DNA from: an uncultured Eubacteriales bacterium
GTDB taxonomy: Bacteria > Bacillota > Clostridia > Christensenellales > UMGS416
Direction of reading: 5' to 3'
NCBI GenBank assembly: GCA_900542005.1
Contig: UQLW01000007.1
Location: 1 to 64,000, forward strand
DNA length: 64,000 nucleotides
The translations under genes and the position numbers were made by a program. A model generated the notes under the pieces. It had not been told where the DNA came from, searched no databases, and worked only from the letters and a program-made list of their open reading frames with translations. This document shows positions 9,252 to 17,415 of the stretch, piece after piece (position 1 is the first letter of the stretch; every line of letters starts with the position of its first letter).

Positions 9252-10321
9252 TACGCCTTACCTCCCAGAATCTCACGAATTTTCGCCACGATGTCCCGGG
9301 GCGTGGGGATCATGCCGCCGGCGCGGCCATAGAAATGAACCGGCTTTTTGCCGTTTACGCTCAGGCGCACGTCGTCCACCATCTGGCCGGTGCTCATCTC
9401 GACGCTCAGGAAGGCTTTGACCGAGTCCTGCGCCGCCGCCTGCGCAAAGGCCTCCTCGGGGAAGGGCCACAGGGTGATGGGGCGAATGAGGCCCACCTTG
9501 ATGCCCAGTTCCTTGCGGGCAATGGAGATGGCCGATTTGGCGATACGGGCGGTGGTGCCATAGGCGGCCAGCACCAGCTCAGCGTCCTCGGTCATGTACT
9601 TCTCGCACTTGACCTCAGTCTTTTTGATCTTTTCATAGGTCGCGTCCATGGCCAGGTTCATGCGCTCCAGCTCCGCCGGGTCCATGTACAGGGAATTTAC
9701 GATGTTGGGCTTGCGCTCGCCGCCGGTGCCGACGGTCGCCCAATCCTTGGCGGGTACCTCGCGGGGCGTATAGGTGCCGAATTCCACCGGCTCCATCATC
9801 TGGCCCAGCATACCGTCGCCCAGCAGCATGACCGGCATCCGGTAGGTGTCGGCAATGTCAAAGGCCTCCTGCACCAGCTCCACACCCTCCTGAATAGAGG
9901 CCGGGGCCAGCACCACCATGCGGTAGTCGCCATGGCCACCGCCTCGGGTCGCCTGGTAGTAGTCGGACTGGGCGGGCTGGATGCTGCCCAGGCCGGGGCC
10001 GCCGCGCACCATGTTGATGACCACGCAGGGCAGCTGCGCGCCGGCGATGTAGGAGATGCCCTCCTGCTTCAGGCTGATGCCCGGGGAAGAGGAGCTCGTC
10101 ATGACCCGGGCGCCGGCGCCAGCTGCGCCGTATACCATATTAATGGCCGAAACCTCGCTCTCCGCCTGCAGGAAGCAGCCGCCTACCTGGGGCAGGCGCC
10201 GGGACATATATTCCGGAATCTGGTTCTGGGGGGTGATGGGATAACCGAAAAAGAAACGGCATCCTGCCTGGACGGCCGCTTCGGCAATCGCCTCGTTGCC
10301 CTTCATCAAAATCTTTGCCAT
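9251..10321 (-). CDS. 2-oxoacid:ferredoxin oxidoreductase, alpha subunit (VorB/KorA type)
   Basis: This 356-residue subunit begins AKILMKGNEAIAEAAVQAGC and has the FFGYPITPQNQIPEYM and TSSSSPGISLKQEG segments seen in the pyrimidine-binding alpha domains of VorB- and KorA-like enzymes. It pairs with the beta subunit to form the TPP site. The four-gene order delta-alpha-beta-gamma with a small ferredoxin first is usual for the 3-methyl-2-oxobutanoate (VOR) type in Clostridia, so VOR is the preferred reading with KOR as the alternative. Confidence 0.9.
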   Translation of the reverse strand: MAKILMKGNEAIAEAAVQAGCRFFFGYPITPQNQIPEYMSRRLPQVGGCFLQAESEVSAINMVYGAAGAGARVMTSSSSPGISLKQEGISYIAGAQLPCVVINMVRGGPGLGSIQPAQSDYYQATRGGGHGDYRMVVLAPASIQEGVELVQEAFDIADTYRMPVMLLGDGMLGQMMEPVEFGTYTPREVPAKDWATVGTGGERKPNIVNSLYMDPAELERMNLAMDATYEKIKKTEVKCEKYMTEDAELVLAAYGTTARIAKSAISIARKELGIKVGLIRPITLWPFPEEAFAQAAAQDSVKAFLSVEMSTGQMVDDVRLSVNGKKPVHFYGRAGGMIPTPRDIVAKIREILGGKA

Positions 10322-10327
10322 GACAAC

Positions 10328-10534
10328 CTACCTTTCTACCTCGATGCTGGTATCCGGGCACATCAGCGCACAGCTTGTACATCCGGTGCACTTATCCGGA
10401 TTTACAGGATGCACGGGATTGTATCCCTTCTGGTTGATCCGCTCCTTATTGATGGCCAGCACCCCGCGGGGGCAGGCGTCTACACAGAGCCCGCAGCCTT
10501 TGCAGGTTTCCTCGTGAATGATGACTTTCGCCAT
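10328..10534 (-). CDS. 2-oxoacid:ferredoxin oxidoreductase, delta subunit (2x[4Fe-4S] ferredoxin)
   Basis: This 68-residue protein has two complete cluster motifs: Cys 11, 14, 17, 21 and Cys 49, 52, 55, 59. It passes electrons from the TPP centre to free ferredoxin. It is the first gene of the operon, with a GGAGG site before the ATG and six bases to the alpha-subunit gene. Confidence 0.93.
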   Translation of the reverse strand: MAKVIIHEETCKGCGLCVDACPRGVLAINKERINQKGYNPVHPVNPDKCTGCTSCALMCPDTSIEVER

Positions 10535-10577
10535 GAGAAACCTCCTTCAGAATTGTTTGGATTATGGTTTTCAAATT

Positions 10578-10606
10578 ATTATAATTTGTTCATCGGTTTG
10601 CGTCAA
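10578..10606 (-). promoter_or_regulatory. Promoter for 2-oxoacid oxidoreductase operon
   Basis: On the minus strand TTGACG (10606-10601) and TATAAT (10583-10578) are spaced 17 bases apart, about 45 bases before the ferredoxin start codon. This is a near-consensus, probably strong promoter. Confidence 0.8.
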
Positions 10607-10632
10607 GGAAATATGTTGGCAATTGGCAGCGC

Positions 10633-10656
10633 AAAAGCGCCCTTCCGGGCGCTTTT
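10633..10656 (-). terminator. Terminator of the cdaA operon
   Basis: The ten-base perfect stem aaaagcgccc/gggcgctttt with a 4-base loop ends in TTTT on the minus strand, just after the mannosyltransferase-like gene. Confidence 0.8.
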
Positions 10657-10685
10657 CGTCATTTTACCGAGAAAATTCGTTTGGT

Positions 10686-11894
10686 TTACAGCACGGGCCA
10701 ACCCCTGAGATAGGCGATGGTTAACGGGATCATCGCCGCGGCCAGCAGGCAGGCCGTCATAATCCGCGCCCACCGCGGCCGTATGGCCCGGGCCATGGCT
10801 GGATACAGCGTCGCCATCCCCATCAGATAGCGTGGGAAGGAAAGCAGCCAGGTGGGCGACATGATGCACAGCACATAGGCCACCGAATACACCGCGTCGG
10901 CCGCCGTCATCCGCCGCAGCAAAAAGGGCAGCGCCACCAGCGTGATTGCCATCAGGGCGGTTTGCGGGATAAAGAGACAGATCCGGTAAAGCCACTCGTC
11001 ATAATAAAGGGCATAGCTCAGCGATGTAACCATGGTTTGCCCGAAAAAGCCAAAGCTTTGGCTCCAGTGATCCTTCTGAATCTGCATGAAAATGAAAGGA
11101 TCACCATATATAGCCTGGTTCAGGCCCAGATACAGCGCCGTACCCAGCGGGATCAGGGCGCACCAAAGGCCGCCGCCCCGGATAATGGCCGGGACAAGGC
11201 CCCGCCAGGCAGCCTCGCCCCGCTCTACCCGCTCCCGGAAATCCATCAGGTACCCGGTGATAAAGGCAAGGCTTGTCAGCACGCCCACATTGCGGGTCAG
11301 CGCCGCCAGCATGCCCCATATGCCAGCAAATAGCCATTTCTTGCGCCGCACCATCTCCAGCGCCATGGCCGTTGTCAGCAGGAAGAGGCTTTCCGTATAG
11401 GGCGCGCCCAGAAAGACCGTCACCGGGAACAGGCAGAGCCACAGCAGCGCCCAAAAGCCGGCGCGCGGCGGGCAGAGCCGGTCGATCACCACAGCCGCAC
11501 CCGCCAGGCAGCCCCAGGAAACGGCCAGCATGGCCCAAAAACTGCCGCCCAGCAGCCGGCACAGCGCCGGGTACAGCGGAAAGAACACGATGTTCAGCCA
11601 GGCCTGGGTGCTCTGGTCGGCCGTATACCCCTGCTCCACGATCGTCGTATAGTGTACGGCATCCCAGCGGGTCCACATCTCCTCCACCGGCCCAAAGCCC
11701 AGCGCCAGGCTCATCAGCAGGATCAGGGCGCGGCTGCCCAACACGGCCGCCACCACATAGATCCAGCGCCTCTTCCCCGGCCGGCCCGTTTCCAGCTTGG
11801 GGTTACGCCGGACCTGGGCCGCCGCAGCCCATACGGATAGGGCCATAAGCGCTACGCTCACGGCCTTTATGGCAAGCTCAAGCCCCTCACTCAT
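10686..11894 (-). CDS. Multi-pass glycosyltransferase, PIG-V/mannosyltransferase-like (GT-C fold)
   Basis: This 402-residue membrane protein has about nine to eleven hydrophobic helices. After the second, an extracytoplasmic loop carries TRWDAVHYTTIVEQGY (75-90) followed by FFPLYPALCRLLG. That RWDAxHY pattern is typical of Mannosyl_trans2/PIG-V-like GT-C enzymes, which use polyprenyl-phosphate sugars on the outer face. The substrate is unknown. It overlaps the upstream ATPase gene by 8 bases and is the last gene of the cdaA operon. Confidence 0.75.
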   Translation of the reverse strand: MSEGLELAIKAVSVALMALSVWAAAAQVRRNPKLETGRPGKRRWIYVVAAVLGSRALILLMSLALGFGPVEEMWTRWDAVHYTTIVEQGYTADQSTQAWLNIVFFPLYPALCRLLGGSFWAMLAVSWGCLAGAAVVIDRLCPPRAGFWALLWLCLFPVTVFLGAPYTESLFLLTTAMALEMVRRKKWLFAGIWGMLAALTRNVGVLTSLAFITGYLMDFRERVERGEAAWRGLVPAIIRGGGLWCALIPLGTALYLGLNQAIYGDPFIFMQIQKDHWSQSFGFFGQTMVTSLSYALYYDEWLYRICLFIPQTALMAITLVALPFLLRRMTAADAVYSVAYVLCIMSPTWLLSFPRYLMGMATLYPAMARAIRPRWARIMTACLLAAAMIPLTIAYLRGWPVL

Positions 11895-12576
11895 CCCGTT
11901 CGTCCAGCCATGACGGCCGCATCCGCAGGCTCAGCGGCGCAAGCAGCGCGCCGTACTGCGCCCGAAAGTCCTCCGGCAGCGCCGCCAGCACCGGTTCAAG
12001 CCCGTAAATCGCAACCACCGGCACCCCGCTTTTCTCCGATACCTCGTCGATCAGCCGCTGGCCCTGCACCACATGCTCCGCCCGGGTTTCCCGGGCCAGG
12101 TTGGTGTTGTGGATGATGCCGCTCACCGGCAGGCGGCAATGCCCGCTCATCTCCTGCATCATCCAAAGGATATCGTCCACTGTCGCAGTCCAGGGCCGCA
12201 GCGTATTGACCACGCAAAGCACCTGAGTATCGTCCTCCTCCAGCCAGCGGTGATACCGCCCCAGCACGCCGGCTCCCGTGGGATCGCCGCCTGCGTCGAA
12301 GATCACGCGGCGGTCCTTCTGCGCAAAGACCCGCTGAACCGTCGCCGGAAGCGACGGCACATCCACCGTGCTGCCTTCAAAGGTCGGCGTTTGCACCTCA
12401 ATCCCCAGCGCTTCCAGCTCCGGCCTTTTCTCGCCCGAGCGGAAGTAGGGGTTGACATTGTCCAGGTCCACCAGCGAAACCTTCTCGCCTTGGCCTGCCA
12501 GCCGTATGGCCTTATCCAGGGAGATCTCCGTCTTCCCGCTGCCAAAATGGCCGATATGAATCGTAATACGCGACAA
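11887..12576 (-). CDS. P-loop ATPase of the MinD/ParA/CobQ type
   Basis: This 229-residue protein has a Walker A loop GHFGSGKTE (9-17), VSLVDLDNVNPYFRSGE (switch-like region) and VIFDAGGDPTGAGVLGRY. It looks like a SIMIBI-class nucleotide-binding protein without partner domains. Genes of this kind are often found beside ferredoxin-dependent oxidoreductase operons in Clostridia, and one starts about 1.4 kb downstream here. No direct function can be assigned. Confidence 0.7.
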   Translation of the reverse strand: MSRITIHIGHFGSGKTEISLDKAIRLAGQGEKVSLVDLDNVNPYFRSGEKRPELEALGIEVQTPTFEGSTVDVPSLPATVQRVFAQKDRRVIFDAGGDPTGAGVLGRYHRWLEEDDTQVLCVVNTLRPWTATVDDILWMMQEMSGHCRLPVSGIIHNTNLARETRAEHVVQGQRLIDEVSEKSGVPVVAIYGLEPVLAALPEDFRAQYGALLAPLSLRMRPSWLDERDE

Positions 12577-12597
12577 AATATTTCCTCCGGTTGTCTC

Positions 12598-12900
12598 TTA
12601 TTCTGCCTTCGCTTCCACGCGCCTGTCCCCGAAAAGGCGCCGCCAAAGCCGGCAGCCTCCGCGCCACAGCCGGCGCACCAGCGTCATTTGATCCTCACGC
12701 GTCCAGTACAGCGCCCAATCCAGGATAAGCCCGAGGGCCAACACCCACAGCAGCGTATGCCCCAGCCACCGGGCAACCTCCTGGATGGTCCGCCCCTCAA
12801 GCCAACCCTGAACCGTGGTCAGCAGGCGCTCCATCTGATCCGAGGAATACAGGCGCTGCGCCCACCGGTAAACCTGCTCCAAATAGCCGCTTATCTCCAT
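12598..12900 (-). CDS. Small single-pass membrane protein of unknown function
   Basis: This 100-residue protein has one hydrophobic segment (about 47-64, HTLLWVLALGLILDWALY) between an amphipathic N-terminal half and a very basic Arg/Trp-rich C-terminal tail, which by the positive-inside rule is cytoplasmic. It overlaps the FAD-dependent dehydrogenase gene by 10 bases, so it is likely real and co-translated. I recognise no family. Confidence 0.6.
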   Translation of the reverse strand: MEISGYLEQVYRWAQRLYSSDQMERLLTTVQGWLEGRTIQEVARWLGHTLLWVLALGLILDWALYWTREDQMTLVRRLWRGGCRLWRRLFGDRRVEAKAE

Positions 12901-14495
12901 ATTGCTTCCTCCCCGGCCGGCGCATACAGCGCCATCAGCCGCCGGGCGGCCGCCAGGCCGTCCACTGCGGAGGACATGATCCCACCCGCATAGCCCGCGC
13001 CCTCCCCGGCGGGGAACACGCCCGGAGCGCCCAGGGCCTGGCCATCCTCGCCGCGGACCATGCGCACGGCTGACGAGGTTCGCGCCTCCACGGCGGTCAG
13101 CACGGCGTCAGGATGGGCAAATCCCGGCAGCCGCCGGTCCATGGCCGGCAGCGCCGCCTTCAGCCGTGCGGCAAGCCATCCCGGCAACACCGTATTCAGG
13201 TCGCTGAGGGCGGCCGCCGGGCGCACCGTGGGCCGGATATCGCCAAAGCCCCGGCTCGCTCTGCCTTCCATGAAATCCTCCAGCCGCTGGGCGGGCGGCA
13301 GGCCGCCGCCCGCCCTGAAGGCCGCCTGCTCCAGCGCTGCCTGCAGCGCCAATCCCGCCAGCGGGCCGTCCCCGCCAAAGCGCTCCGGCGGGACCTGGCA
13401 TACCCAGGCGGCATTGCACTGCTGCCCGCCGCGGGCATGGTCGCTCATCCCGTTGACGCAGATACCCCCGGGCTCGCTGCTGGCGTTTACCACCACGCCG
13501 CCCGGGCACATGCAAAAGGTATAGACCGAGAGCCCGTCCACTGTCTCTGAAAGGGAATAATCGGCCGCCCCCAGCGCCGGATGCCCGGCCCAGCGGCCAT
13601 ACCGCGCCCGGTCCAGCCATGCCTGCCCGTGCTCAATCCGCAGCCCCATGGCATATCCCTTAGGCTCCAGCGCCAGCCCGCCTTCCAGCAGATACCGCAG
13701 CGTATCCCGCGCCGAATGCCCCAGCGCCAGGATCGCCGCTCCTGTCTCCACCCGGCTTCCGTCCGCCAGATGCAGGGCCGCCAGCCGGCCCGCCCCATCG
13801 CGCTCCAGCGCCGTCAGGCAGGCGCCGAAGCGGAATTGGCCGCCCAGGCCTTCAATCTTCTCCCGCAGCCTCGGCAGCAGCCGCTGCAGCCGGTCGGTTC
13901 CCACATGGGGCTTGGCCTGCACCAGGATCTCCTGCGGCGCGCCGGCCTCCACCAGCTGCGCAAGCACCCGGGCGCAGCGGGGGTCGCGTATCCTCGTGGT
14001 CAGCTTCCCATCGGAAAAGGTGCCCGCGCCGCCCTCGCCAAACTGCACATTGCAGGAGGGATCCAACGCGCCCCCGCTGAAATATGCCTCCACCGCCTGC
14101 GCCCGCTGCTCCACCGGCAGACCGCGCTCCAACACCAGCGGCCGGTAGCCCGCCTGCGCCAGCTCCAGCGCGGCGAAAAGCCCCGCCGGCCCGCTGCCCA
14201 CCACCACCGGCCGGCCCCGCAGCGGCAGGCTCCCCCGCTGAAGCGGCGCCTCCTGTACAGCGTCCACCCGCCGGGCCTTGGCACAGGCGCGCAGCGCCCG
14301 GTCCTCCCCCTGCTTGAGGCGCACATCCACCGTGCAGCTAAGCCGTACCTGCCCCCTCCGGGCGTCTACCGCCCGGCGCACCAGGGCAAGCTGGCTGATC
14401 TGGCCTGGCTCCACCCGCAGCAGGCGGGCGGCCCGCTCCGCCAGCAGCGTCTCCGGCTCGTCCGGCGTCAGGAATACCTCGTTAAGCCGGATCAT
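12891..14495 (-). CDS. FAD-dependent dehydrogenase (COG2509-like flavoprotein)
   Basis: This 534-residue protein has a roughly 90-residue N-terminal domain, then the FAD dinucleotide motif VVVGSGPAGLFAALELAQAG with GxGxxG at 100-105. Next come PSCNVQFGEGGAGTFSDGKLTTR and the C-terminal VFPAGEGAGYAGGIMSSAVDGL, which closes the FAD site. The layout fits the FAD-dependent dehydrogenase family found in many Bacillota; the substrate is unknown. It overlaps the YbbR gene by 4 bases (ATGA). Confidence 0.85.
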   Translation of the reverse strand: MIRLNEVFLTPDEPETLLAERAARLLRVEPGQISQLALVRRAVDARRGQVRLSCTVDVRLKQGEDRALRACAKARRVDAVQEAPLQRGSLPLRGRPVVVGSGPAGLFAALELAQAGYRPLVLERGLPVEQRAQAVEAYFSGGALDPSCNVQFGEGGAGTFSDGKLTTRIRDPRCARVLAQLVEAGAPQEILVQAKPHVGTDRLQRLLPRLREKIEGLGGQFRFGACLTALERDGAGRLAALHLADGSRVETGAAILALGHSARDTLRYLLEGGLALEPKGYAMGLRIEHGQAWLDRARYGRWAGHPALGAADYSLSETVDGLSVYTFCMCPGGVVVNASSEPGGICVNGMSDHARGGQQCNAAWVCQVPPERFGGDGPLAGLALQAALEQAAFRAGGGLPPAQRLEDFMEGRASRGFGDIRPTVRPAAALSDLNTVLPGWLAARLKAALPAMDRRLPGFAHPDAVLTAVEARTSSAVRMVRGEDGQALGAPGVFPAGEGAGYAGGIMSSAVDGLAAARRLMALYAPAGEEAIWR

Positions 14496-15817
14496 GCCGC
14501 CGGCTCCAGGGTGACGGTCAGCTGCGTGGGATAGACCGTCACGCTGCCCGTCTCCATCTCATCCTGGTAGGCCGCATCCAGCCGGGCCTGCGCCTTAACC
14601 TGATGGGTGCCGGCTGTCAGGCCCTGGGCATCCACCACCACGTCGATGCTGCCGCTGCCCATGCGGGATACCACAGCCTCCGGTCCTGTCACCGTAACGT
14701 CCACCGTTTCGGCAATTTCGGGCATAGCGAGCCCTTCTGCAACGTTCACCACGCGCACCGGCAGCGACTTAAAGGTCTGCGTCGTCGTCTTAGGCTCCAC
14801 GCGCACCACTACCTCCACCTCGTCGGTTTCCAGGGTCAGCCCGGCTATAGGCTTCAGCTTCACGGTGAAGGTCTTGCTCTCCTTCAGCCCCGCAATGTCG
14901 ATGGCATCGCAGGTCAATTCCACCACATTGGCCAGCGCAGCGTCGCTGCCGGATACGTTCACCGCTTCCGGCAGGATGGTGATATCGGTCAGCTGATAGC
15001 CTTCGGGCAGCTGATCCGCCCCGGTCAGCGACAGCGCCGCATTGACCGGCAGCGCCACGGTCTTTTTCACGCTTACCGTCGCAATCACGCCGGAGGCGGA
15101 CATATCAATGCCGCTGCTGTCCAGCTCCTCGCCGGCCTCGTTGACGAGGGTAAAGCCCTGGCTGCCGGTGAAGGATTTATTGAGCTCCGATACGTCCAGG
15201 CGTACCACCGCCTGATAAACCTGATCCACCAGCGATTGGGGCCCGGTGACGGTAATCACGTCCGGCGAAAGATTCAGCGAGCCGATGCTGTAGCCCGACG
15301 GAATGCTTCCGGAGGTTTCCGACGTCACCGGCACCGTCTTGGTCACCAGCTGCTCCACCGTAACCTTCATCTTCTGGGGGCTTCGGGCGTATACCGTCCC
15401 CAGCTCCGATGAAACCTGGATGGGCAGCTCATATTCGCCGGGCTCGCTTACCGCGGCGAGATCCACCGAGGCGGAAACGCTCTCGCTGTCCACCCGGCTC
15501 ATTTCCTGCATCCGCACCCCCAGCGTCACGGAAATCTGCCTGAGCCCAGCCTGGCTTTCGGGGCTCAGCGTCAGTTTGTTGGACCGGAGCGTATCCTGCC
15601 CCACATACTCCACCGCCACCTCGTTGACCTGGATGCGCCGCACCGGATTGGACTGCGTCATGATGATATTACACAGGATGATGGAGAAGATCAGCGCCAG
15701 CAGCTTGAGACCGAAGTTATGCCGTGAGCGCATCCACAGATAGGACAGGCCCCGGCCGCAGGCGCCCGCCGCCCGCCTGAGGACCGCCTTAAAGGTATGC
15801 ATCGTGTTCTTACTCAT
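14492..15817 (-). CDS. YbbR-domain protein (CdaR-like regulator of CdaA)
   Basis: This 441-residue protein has a cytoplasmic basic N-terminus, one membrane helix (about 36-52, FGLKLLALIFSIILCN) and an external region made of about four YbbR-type beta repeats. Each repeat ends in patterns such as PDVITVTGPQSLVDQV or EAVNVSGSDAALANV. CdaR-like proteins bind the diadenylate cyclase CdaA and modulate c-di-AMP synthesis. The ATG at 15817 is chosen because AGGAGGA lies just before it; it overlaps the end of cdaA by 8 bases. A longer open frame upstream has no family support. Confidence 0.88.
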   Translation of the reverse strand: MSKNTMHTFKAVLRRAAGACGRGLSYLWMRSRHNFGLKLLALIFSIILCNIIMTQSNPVRRIQVNEVAVEYVGQDTLRSNKLTLSPESQAGLRQISVTLGVRMQEMSRVDSESVSASVDLAAVSEPGEYELPIQVSSELGTVYARSPQKMKVTVEQLVTKTVPVTSETSGSIPSGYSIGSLNLSPDVITVTGPQSLVDQVYQAVVRLDVSELNKSFTGSQGFTLVNEAGEELDSSGIDMSASGVIATVSVKKTVALPVNAALSLTGADQLPEGYQLTDITILPEAVNVSGSDAALANVVELTCDAIDIAGLKESKTFTVKLKPIAGLTLETDEVEVVVRVEPKTTTQTFKSLPVRVVNVAEGLAMPEIAETVDVTVTGPEAVVSRMGSGSIDVVVDAQGLTAGTHQVKAQARLDAAYQDEMETGSVTVYPTQLTVTLEPAA

Positions 15818-16682
15818 GGCGCTTCCTCCTGAAGGGGAATCCCCGGCGGGCCGCGGGCTTCTCCAGCTTCTCCTCATACAGGGCGCTAAGCCGGGCCTTG
15901 AGCTGGCCGGCGTCCACATACCGCTCCAGCGCGCCCTTTTCGGCAATGGACACCACGCCCGTCTCCTCCGAGACGACAATCACCATGGCGTCCGAGGTTT
16001 CGCTCATGCCCAGCGCCGCCCTGTGGCGCGTGCCCAGGTCCTTGGAGAGCTCATTGGAGCTCGTCAGCGGCAGGAAGCAGCCTGAAGCCAGGATCGTATC
16101 CCCCGATATGACAGTAGCCCCGTCATGCAGGGGCGTGTTGGGTACGAATATATTTTCCAAAATGGCTCGTGATACGCGGGCATATAGGTAGGTGCCGCTT
16201 TCCAATATGTCCCGAAGCGGGCTGCGCTGCATGATAATGAGCGCCCCCGTCTTGCTGCGGGCCATATTCTGCACGGCGCGGACGATCTCCTCCACCACCC
16301 AGTCATAGCTGGCCGCCGGGGGCGCCTTGCCCGTGTGCAGCGCCCGTCCGATGATGTTGTTACCGCCCCGGCCCAGCTGCTCAAGCGCCTTGCGCAGCTC
16401 CGGCTGGAACAGCACCACCATGACGATGGCAATATTGTTAATAATGTATTCAAAGATCCATACCAGCGCCGTCAGGCTCAGCCACCGGCTGATCTGGAAG
16501 GCGATCAAAATAACGCCGAAGCCCTTCAGCACCTGGTTGGCCCTCGTCTCCCGGGTCAATACCAGCAGCTTGTAGATCGCATAAGCGACGATGATTATAT
16601 CAATAATATCAACAATTTGCAGCTGCCCCAGCAGCTCCCAGCTACGCTGGATGATATCGCGCAGCGTCTGCAAACCGGTCAC
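15810..16682 (-). CDS. cdaA: Diadenylate cyclase (c-di-AMP synthase)
   Basis: This 290-residue protein has three N-terminal membrane helices (about 22-94) and a DAC domain. The DGA motif is at 187-189 (LHDGATVISGD) and the RHR motif at 219-221 (GTRHRAALGMSE), both needed to condense two ATP into c-di-AMP. The nucleotide controls potassium and osmotic homeostasis and wall integrity in Bacillota. The usual third partner glmM is absent downstream, where a flavoprotein follows instead. Confidence 0.96.
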   Translation of the reverse strand: MTGLQTLRDIIQRSWELLGQLQIVDIIDIIIVAYAIYKLLVLTRETRANQVLKGFGVILIAFQISRWLSLTALVWIFEYIINNIAIVMVVLFQPELRKALEQLGRGGNNIIGRALHTGKAPPAASYDWVVEEIVRAVQNMARSKTGALIIMQRSPLRDILESGTYLYARVSRAILENIFVPNTPLHDGATVISGDTILASGCFLPLTSSNELSKDLGTRHRAALGMSETSDAMVIVVSEETGVVSIAEKGALERYVDAGQLKARLSALYEEKLEKPAARRGFPFRRKRHE

Positions 16683-16699
16683 TTCCTTTCAGGCGTCCC

Positions 16700-16981
16700 T
16701 TACTTTTCCGCCTCCATAAGCTCGAACAGCGTATCCTGCATTTCCCTTAGACGCTTTTCAAGCCGTAAATATTCCATCTCCAGCTCATCTAAATATTCGG
16801 AGGCCTTCAGCATCGTGGCGTCGACCCGCGGCCCGTCGTATGGCGACGGCTGCTGGCGCAGTTTTATCATAAATTGTTCGGATAGCTCCTCCTGCAGCAT
16901 GTCTATACGCCGAATCAAATCCTGACGCGCCTTCTCGGCCGTCCGGATCTGGCTCTTTATTTCACGGATCGTATCGCTCAT
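16700..16981 (-). CDS. Small coiled-coil protein preceding cdaA
   Basis: This 93-residue, highly charged protein is predicted to be almost wholly helical, with heptad-like spacing (KSQIRTAEKARQDLIRRIDMLQEEL and a C-terminal YLRLEKRLREMQDTLFELMEAE). I chose the ATG at 16981, which has AGAGGTGG seven bases upstream; an in-frame GTG at 16990 lies inside that site. It is the first gene of the cdaA operon. No family is recognised; a scaffold or partner of CdaA is only a guess. Confidence 0.65.
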   Translation of the reverse strand: MSDTIREIKSQIRTAEKARQDLIRRIDMLQEELSEQFMIKLRQQPSPYDGPRVDATMLKASEYLDELEMEYLRLEKRLREMQDTLFELMEAEK

Positions 16982-17053
16982 AATTTCCACCTCTTTCGTG
17001 CAAATTCAACACCAGCGCCCCTATTCACAACCAATAGTGCTTGTTTCACCAAG

Positions 17054-17082
17054 ATCATACTACATTTTCTGTTTATCCGCAA
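17054..17082 (-). promoter_or_regulatory. Promoter for cdaA operon
   Basis: On the minus strand TTGCGG (17082-17077) and TATGAT (17059-17054) are separated by 17 bases, about 65 bases before the coiled-coil gene. Confidence 0.6.
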
Positions 17083-17353
17083 TCAAACCGCATAATTCGA
17101 CAGGAAATTTACAACTTTCCAAGGATTCGCGCAATATGAGCTTTTTTGCGTTTTTCTCCCTGCCCTATATCTGGTGCCGCGCTGGCAAATGGGGCAAAAG
17201 GCGCGCAAGAGGCCGCTTCTTATATTTTACCAAATCGCGCGTAGGATACAAGGGTTCCTTTCAAGTTTTTCTCGATTCTGATTGATTTTCCGCCCGCGTC
17301 CATTTGAATCACGAATTATTTATTCCCGCCGTTTCCGATCGTTCCGTCTTTTC

Positions 17354-17382
17354 TTGATCCCTGTCCCTTTTTCTGATATGAT
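17354..17382 (+). promoter_or_regulatory. Promoter for purB
   Basis: TTGATC (17354-17359) and TATGAT (17377-17382) are 17 bases apart, giving a short leader of about 27 bases before the purB start codon. Confidence 0.7.
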
Positions 17383-17415
17383 AGGGAAAAATGGTTATTC
17401 AGGAGGCATCATCCG

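Larger units (their letters stand above)
16982..17415. other. Divergent intergenic region between cdaA operon and purB
   Basis: This 434-base region is comparatively AT-rich. It holds one promoter on each strand (listed separately) and no convincing gene. I see no purine riboswitch aptamer upstream of purB. Confidence 0.6.

Noticed and set aside
6897..9332. 811-codon plus-strand open frame over the serpin and oxidoreductase genes
   Set aside because: It crosses two strong minus-strand gene families and a terminator; composition is Gln/His/Gly-rich nonsense.
16982..17415. Purine riboswitch upstream of purB
   Set aside because: The mapped promoter leaves only about 27 bases of leader, too short for an aptamer, and no aptamer core is visible.
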